Below, piece after piece: positions 3,777 to 5,190 of a stretch of 5,190 nucleotides of DNA. The notes beneath the pieces are model-generated. The model was not told where the DNA came from and did no database searches. It saw nothing but the letters and a program-made list of their open reading frames with translations. The stretch lies in contig CADCOZ010000126.1 of NCBI GenBank assembly GCA_902803125.1, positions 1 to 5,190 of the forward strand, read 5' to 3'. The stretch's first letter is position 1. The number at the start of each line of letters is the position of its first letter. The position numbers were made by a program, and so were the translations under genes. This stretch comes from an uncultured Ruminococcus sp. (lineage in GTDB: Bacteria > Bacillota > Clostridia > Oscillospirales > Acutalibacteraceae).

Positions 3777-5190
3777 AACGTATTTAACCGCCGGTGTGGC
3801 CGTAGATAAAACCGCCTTCCATTTCGACAAGCTGTATGATTATGTACTGCCGGAAAGTATTCGTCCTTATGCCCAAAAGGGCTGTCGGGTGATGATTCGT
3901 TTCGGCGGCTCTCTGCGGCAGGGCATGATTCTGTCCCTGCGGGAAACCGAGGACATCACAAGACTGAAGCCCGTTCAGGAACTGCTGGACAGAGAACCGG
4001 TATTGTCGGAAGAATTGGTACAGATGGCGTTTCACCTGAAAGACCGCTGTTTTTGTACGCTGTTTGAGGCCTGCCGTGCCATGCTCCCGACAGGCCTTGC
4101 TCTTCATGTGATGTATGACTATTTCCTGTCGGAAGCGGTGCAGAATAATGATGGACCGCTGTCCCTGTCGGAGGAAGAGAAAGGCATTGTTGCCTATCTC
4201 CGTGCCAGAAAAACACCGGTGCGGCAGGACAGACTGCTGAAACAGTTTGGTTTGTCCGAAGATGCGCTGTTGGTCAAGCTGTATAAGAAGGGCGTTCTGT
4301 GCCGTCAGGAATCGGTCAAAAGACGTTTGCAGGATGTCAGCATCAAAATGGTGACCCTGCGGACAGAAGCCGCTGACAGACCTTTTTCGCCTTTACAGCA
4401 GGAAGTGGTGCGGACACTGCAATCCATCGGAGATGTTTCCAAAAAGGAACTCTGTTACTTTACGGGGGTATCCGGTGCGGTGGTGGACAACTTGGTGAAA
4501 CGGGGCGTTTGTGCCTATTACGATGCAGAACCGCCGGCTCCGTCTGTTCCCGAAGAGCCTACGGCTCCTTCGGGGGCGATTACCCTGACACCGGATCAGG
4601 ACGAGGCCTATCGCACCCTTTTACAGCGGTATGACAGCGGTGAAGCGTCTGTGTCCCTGCTGTATGGTGTAACGGGCAGCGGCAAAACCTCTGTCTTTAT
4701 GAAGCTGATTGATCAGGTACACGCCGCCGGTCGGGGTGTTATCTGCATGGTGCCGGAAATTGCCCTGACACCACAGCTGTTGGCGAAATTTACGGCTCGC
4801 TACGGTGATTACATCGCTGTTTTTCACAGCGGTTTGTCCTTGTCCAAACGGTTGGAGGAATGGAAGCGTGTTAAAAACGGAGCCGCTTCGATTGTGGTAG
4901 GCACCCGCTCGGCAATTTTCGCCCCGCTTCGGGATATCGGTCTGATCGTCATGGACGAGGAACAGGAGTATTCCTATAAATCGGGAGCTGCGCCCCGCTT
5001 TCATGCCAGAGATATTGCCAAACTGCGGTGCTGGTATCATCATTGTCCGCTGGTGCTGTCATCGGCCACGCCGTCTGTCGAGAGCTTTTATCATGCCCAG
5101 CAGAAACGCTATACCCTCTGCACTCTGTCCAGCCGCTACGGGACGGCTCAGCTGCCCCGTGTCTTAACGGTGGATATGAACGAGGAACAT
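3769..5190 (+). CDS. priA: PriA, primosomal replication restart helicase, 3' end cut by window edge
   Basis: PriA recognises stalled or recombined forks and reloads the replicative helicase through its 3'-to-5' DExH motor. In this window 474 codons are open; family members run to about 730-830 residues. The N-terminal 3'-DNA-binding domain (AGVAVDKTAFHFDKLYDYVLP, GCRVMIRFGG) covers roughly 1-105. A winged-helix-like region follows to about 255, then a Pro-rich linker at about 250-265. Helicase motifs in order are Walker A GVTGSGKT (300-307), PEIALTPQ (329-336), GTRSA (378-382), Walker B DEEQE (396-400) and SSATPS (431-436). The zinc-binding cysteines and second helicase lobe lie beyond the window. 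The ATG at 3769 overlaps the rpoZ stop and has no clear ribosome binding site, so initiation by coupling is likely. Confidence 0.97.
   Translation, partial: MTETYLTAGVAVDKTAFHFDKLYDYVLPESIRPYAQKGCRVMIRFGGSLRQGMILSLRETEDITRLKPVQELLDREPVLSEELVQMAFHLKDRCFCTLFEACRAMLPTGLALHVMYDYFLSEAVQNNDGPLSLSEEEKGIVAYLRARKTPVRQDRLLKQFGLSEDALLVKLYKKGVLCRQESVKRRLQDVSIKMVTLRTEAADRPFSPLQQEVVRTLQSIGDVSKKELCYFTGVSGAVVDNLVKRGVCAYYDAEPPAPSVPEEPTAPSGAITLTPDQDEAYRTLLQRYDSGEASVSLLYGVTGSGKTSVFMKLIDQVHAAGRGVICMVPEIALTPQLLAKFTARYGDYIAVFHSGLSLSKRLEEWKRVKNGAASIVVGTRSAIFAPLRDIGLIVMDEEQEYSYKSGAAPRFHARDIAKLRCWYHHCPLVLSSATPSVESFYHAQQKRYTLCTLSSRYGTAQLPRVLTVDMNEEH
4549..4574 (+). repeat. Strong hairpin inside priA at the domain linker
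   Basis: CCCGAAGAGCC (4549-4559) pairs with GGCTC plus TTCGGG (4563-4567, 4569-4574), giving 11 pairs, one bulged C and a TAC loop. No T-run follows, so it is not a terminator. It falls in the codons for the Pro/Glu linker between the DNA-binding part and the helicase motor. It may be chance, or it may slow ribosomes between domains; that is speculation. Confidence 0.45.

Noticed and set aside
4621..5043. 140-codon minus-strand open frame opposite priA
   Set aside because: It lies wholly opposite the conserved helicase motifs of PriA, and no domain is recognisable.

Overview
The window looks like a piece of chromosome from an endospore-forming Firmicute of the class Clostridia, with roughly balanced GC. 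Three things point there: a sporulation-specific SpoIVB peptidase gene, strong AGGAGG-type ribosome binding sites, and the Firmicutes gene order yicC-remA-gmk-rpoZ-priA. The family is not fixed by the sequence; an Oscillospirales-like gut anaerobe is a guess.

Layout. Positions 1-1201 (minus strand) hold most of spoIVB, whose 3' end is cut by the window edge. Positions 1202-1641 are a divergent intergenic region of about 440 bases. Its left part contains several strong inverted repeats that fold best as minus-strand RNA in front of spoIVB: a 28-base dyad, a three-way-junction-like fold, and a terminator-like hairpin with a U-rich tail ending just before the spoIVB ribosome binding site. Its right part holds a near-consensus housekeeping promoter (TTGACA, 18-base spacer, TACAAT with an extended -10) and a structured 5' leader for the plus-strand operon. 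Positions 1642-5190 (plus strand) carry yicC (endoribonuclease), remA (DNA-binding matrix regulator), gmk (guanylate kinase), rpoZ (RNA polymerase omega) and priA (replication restart helicase, cut by the right edge). remA overlaps gmk by 11 bases and rpoZ overlaps priA by 8 bases. Between gmk and rpoZ lies a 175-base gap with a nested inverted repeat.

How the genes work together. The plus-strand genes form a growth-phase housekeeping operon: RNA turnover, GTP supply, transcription, replication restart, and one regulator of multicellular behaviour. The divergent spoIVB acts late in sporulation, when the forespore signals the mother cell to activate sigma-K. The genes themselves are ordinary. 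The unusual material is the structured non-coding DNA between spoIVB and yicC, which I do not recognise as any named RNA family. No mobile element, CRISPR array, tRNA or rRNA was seen.
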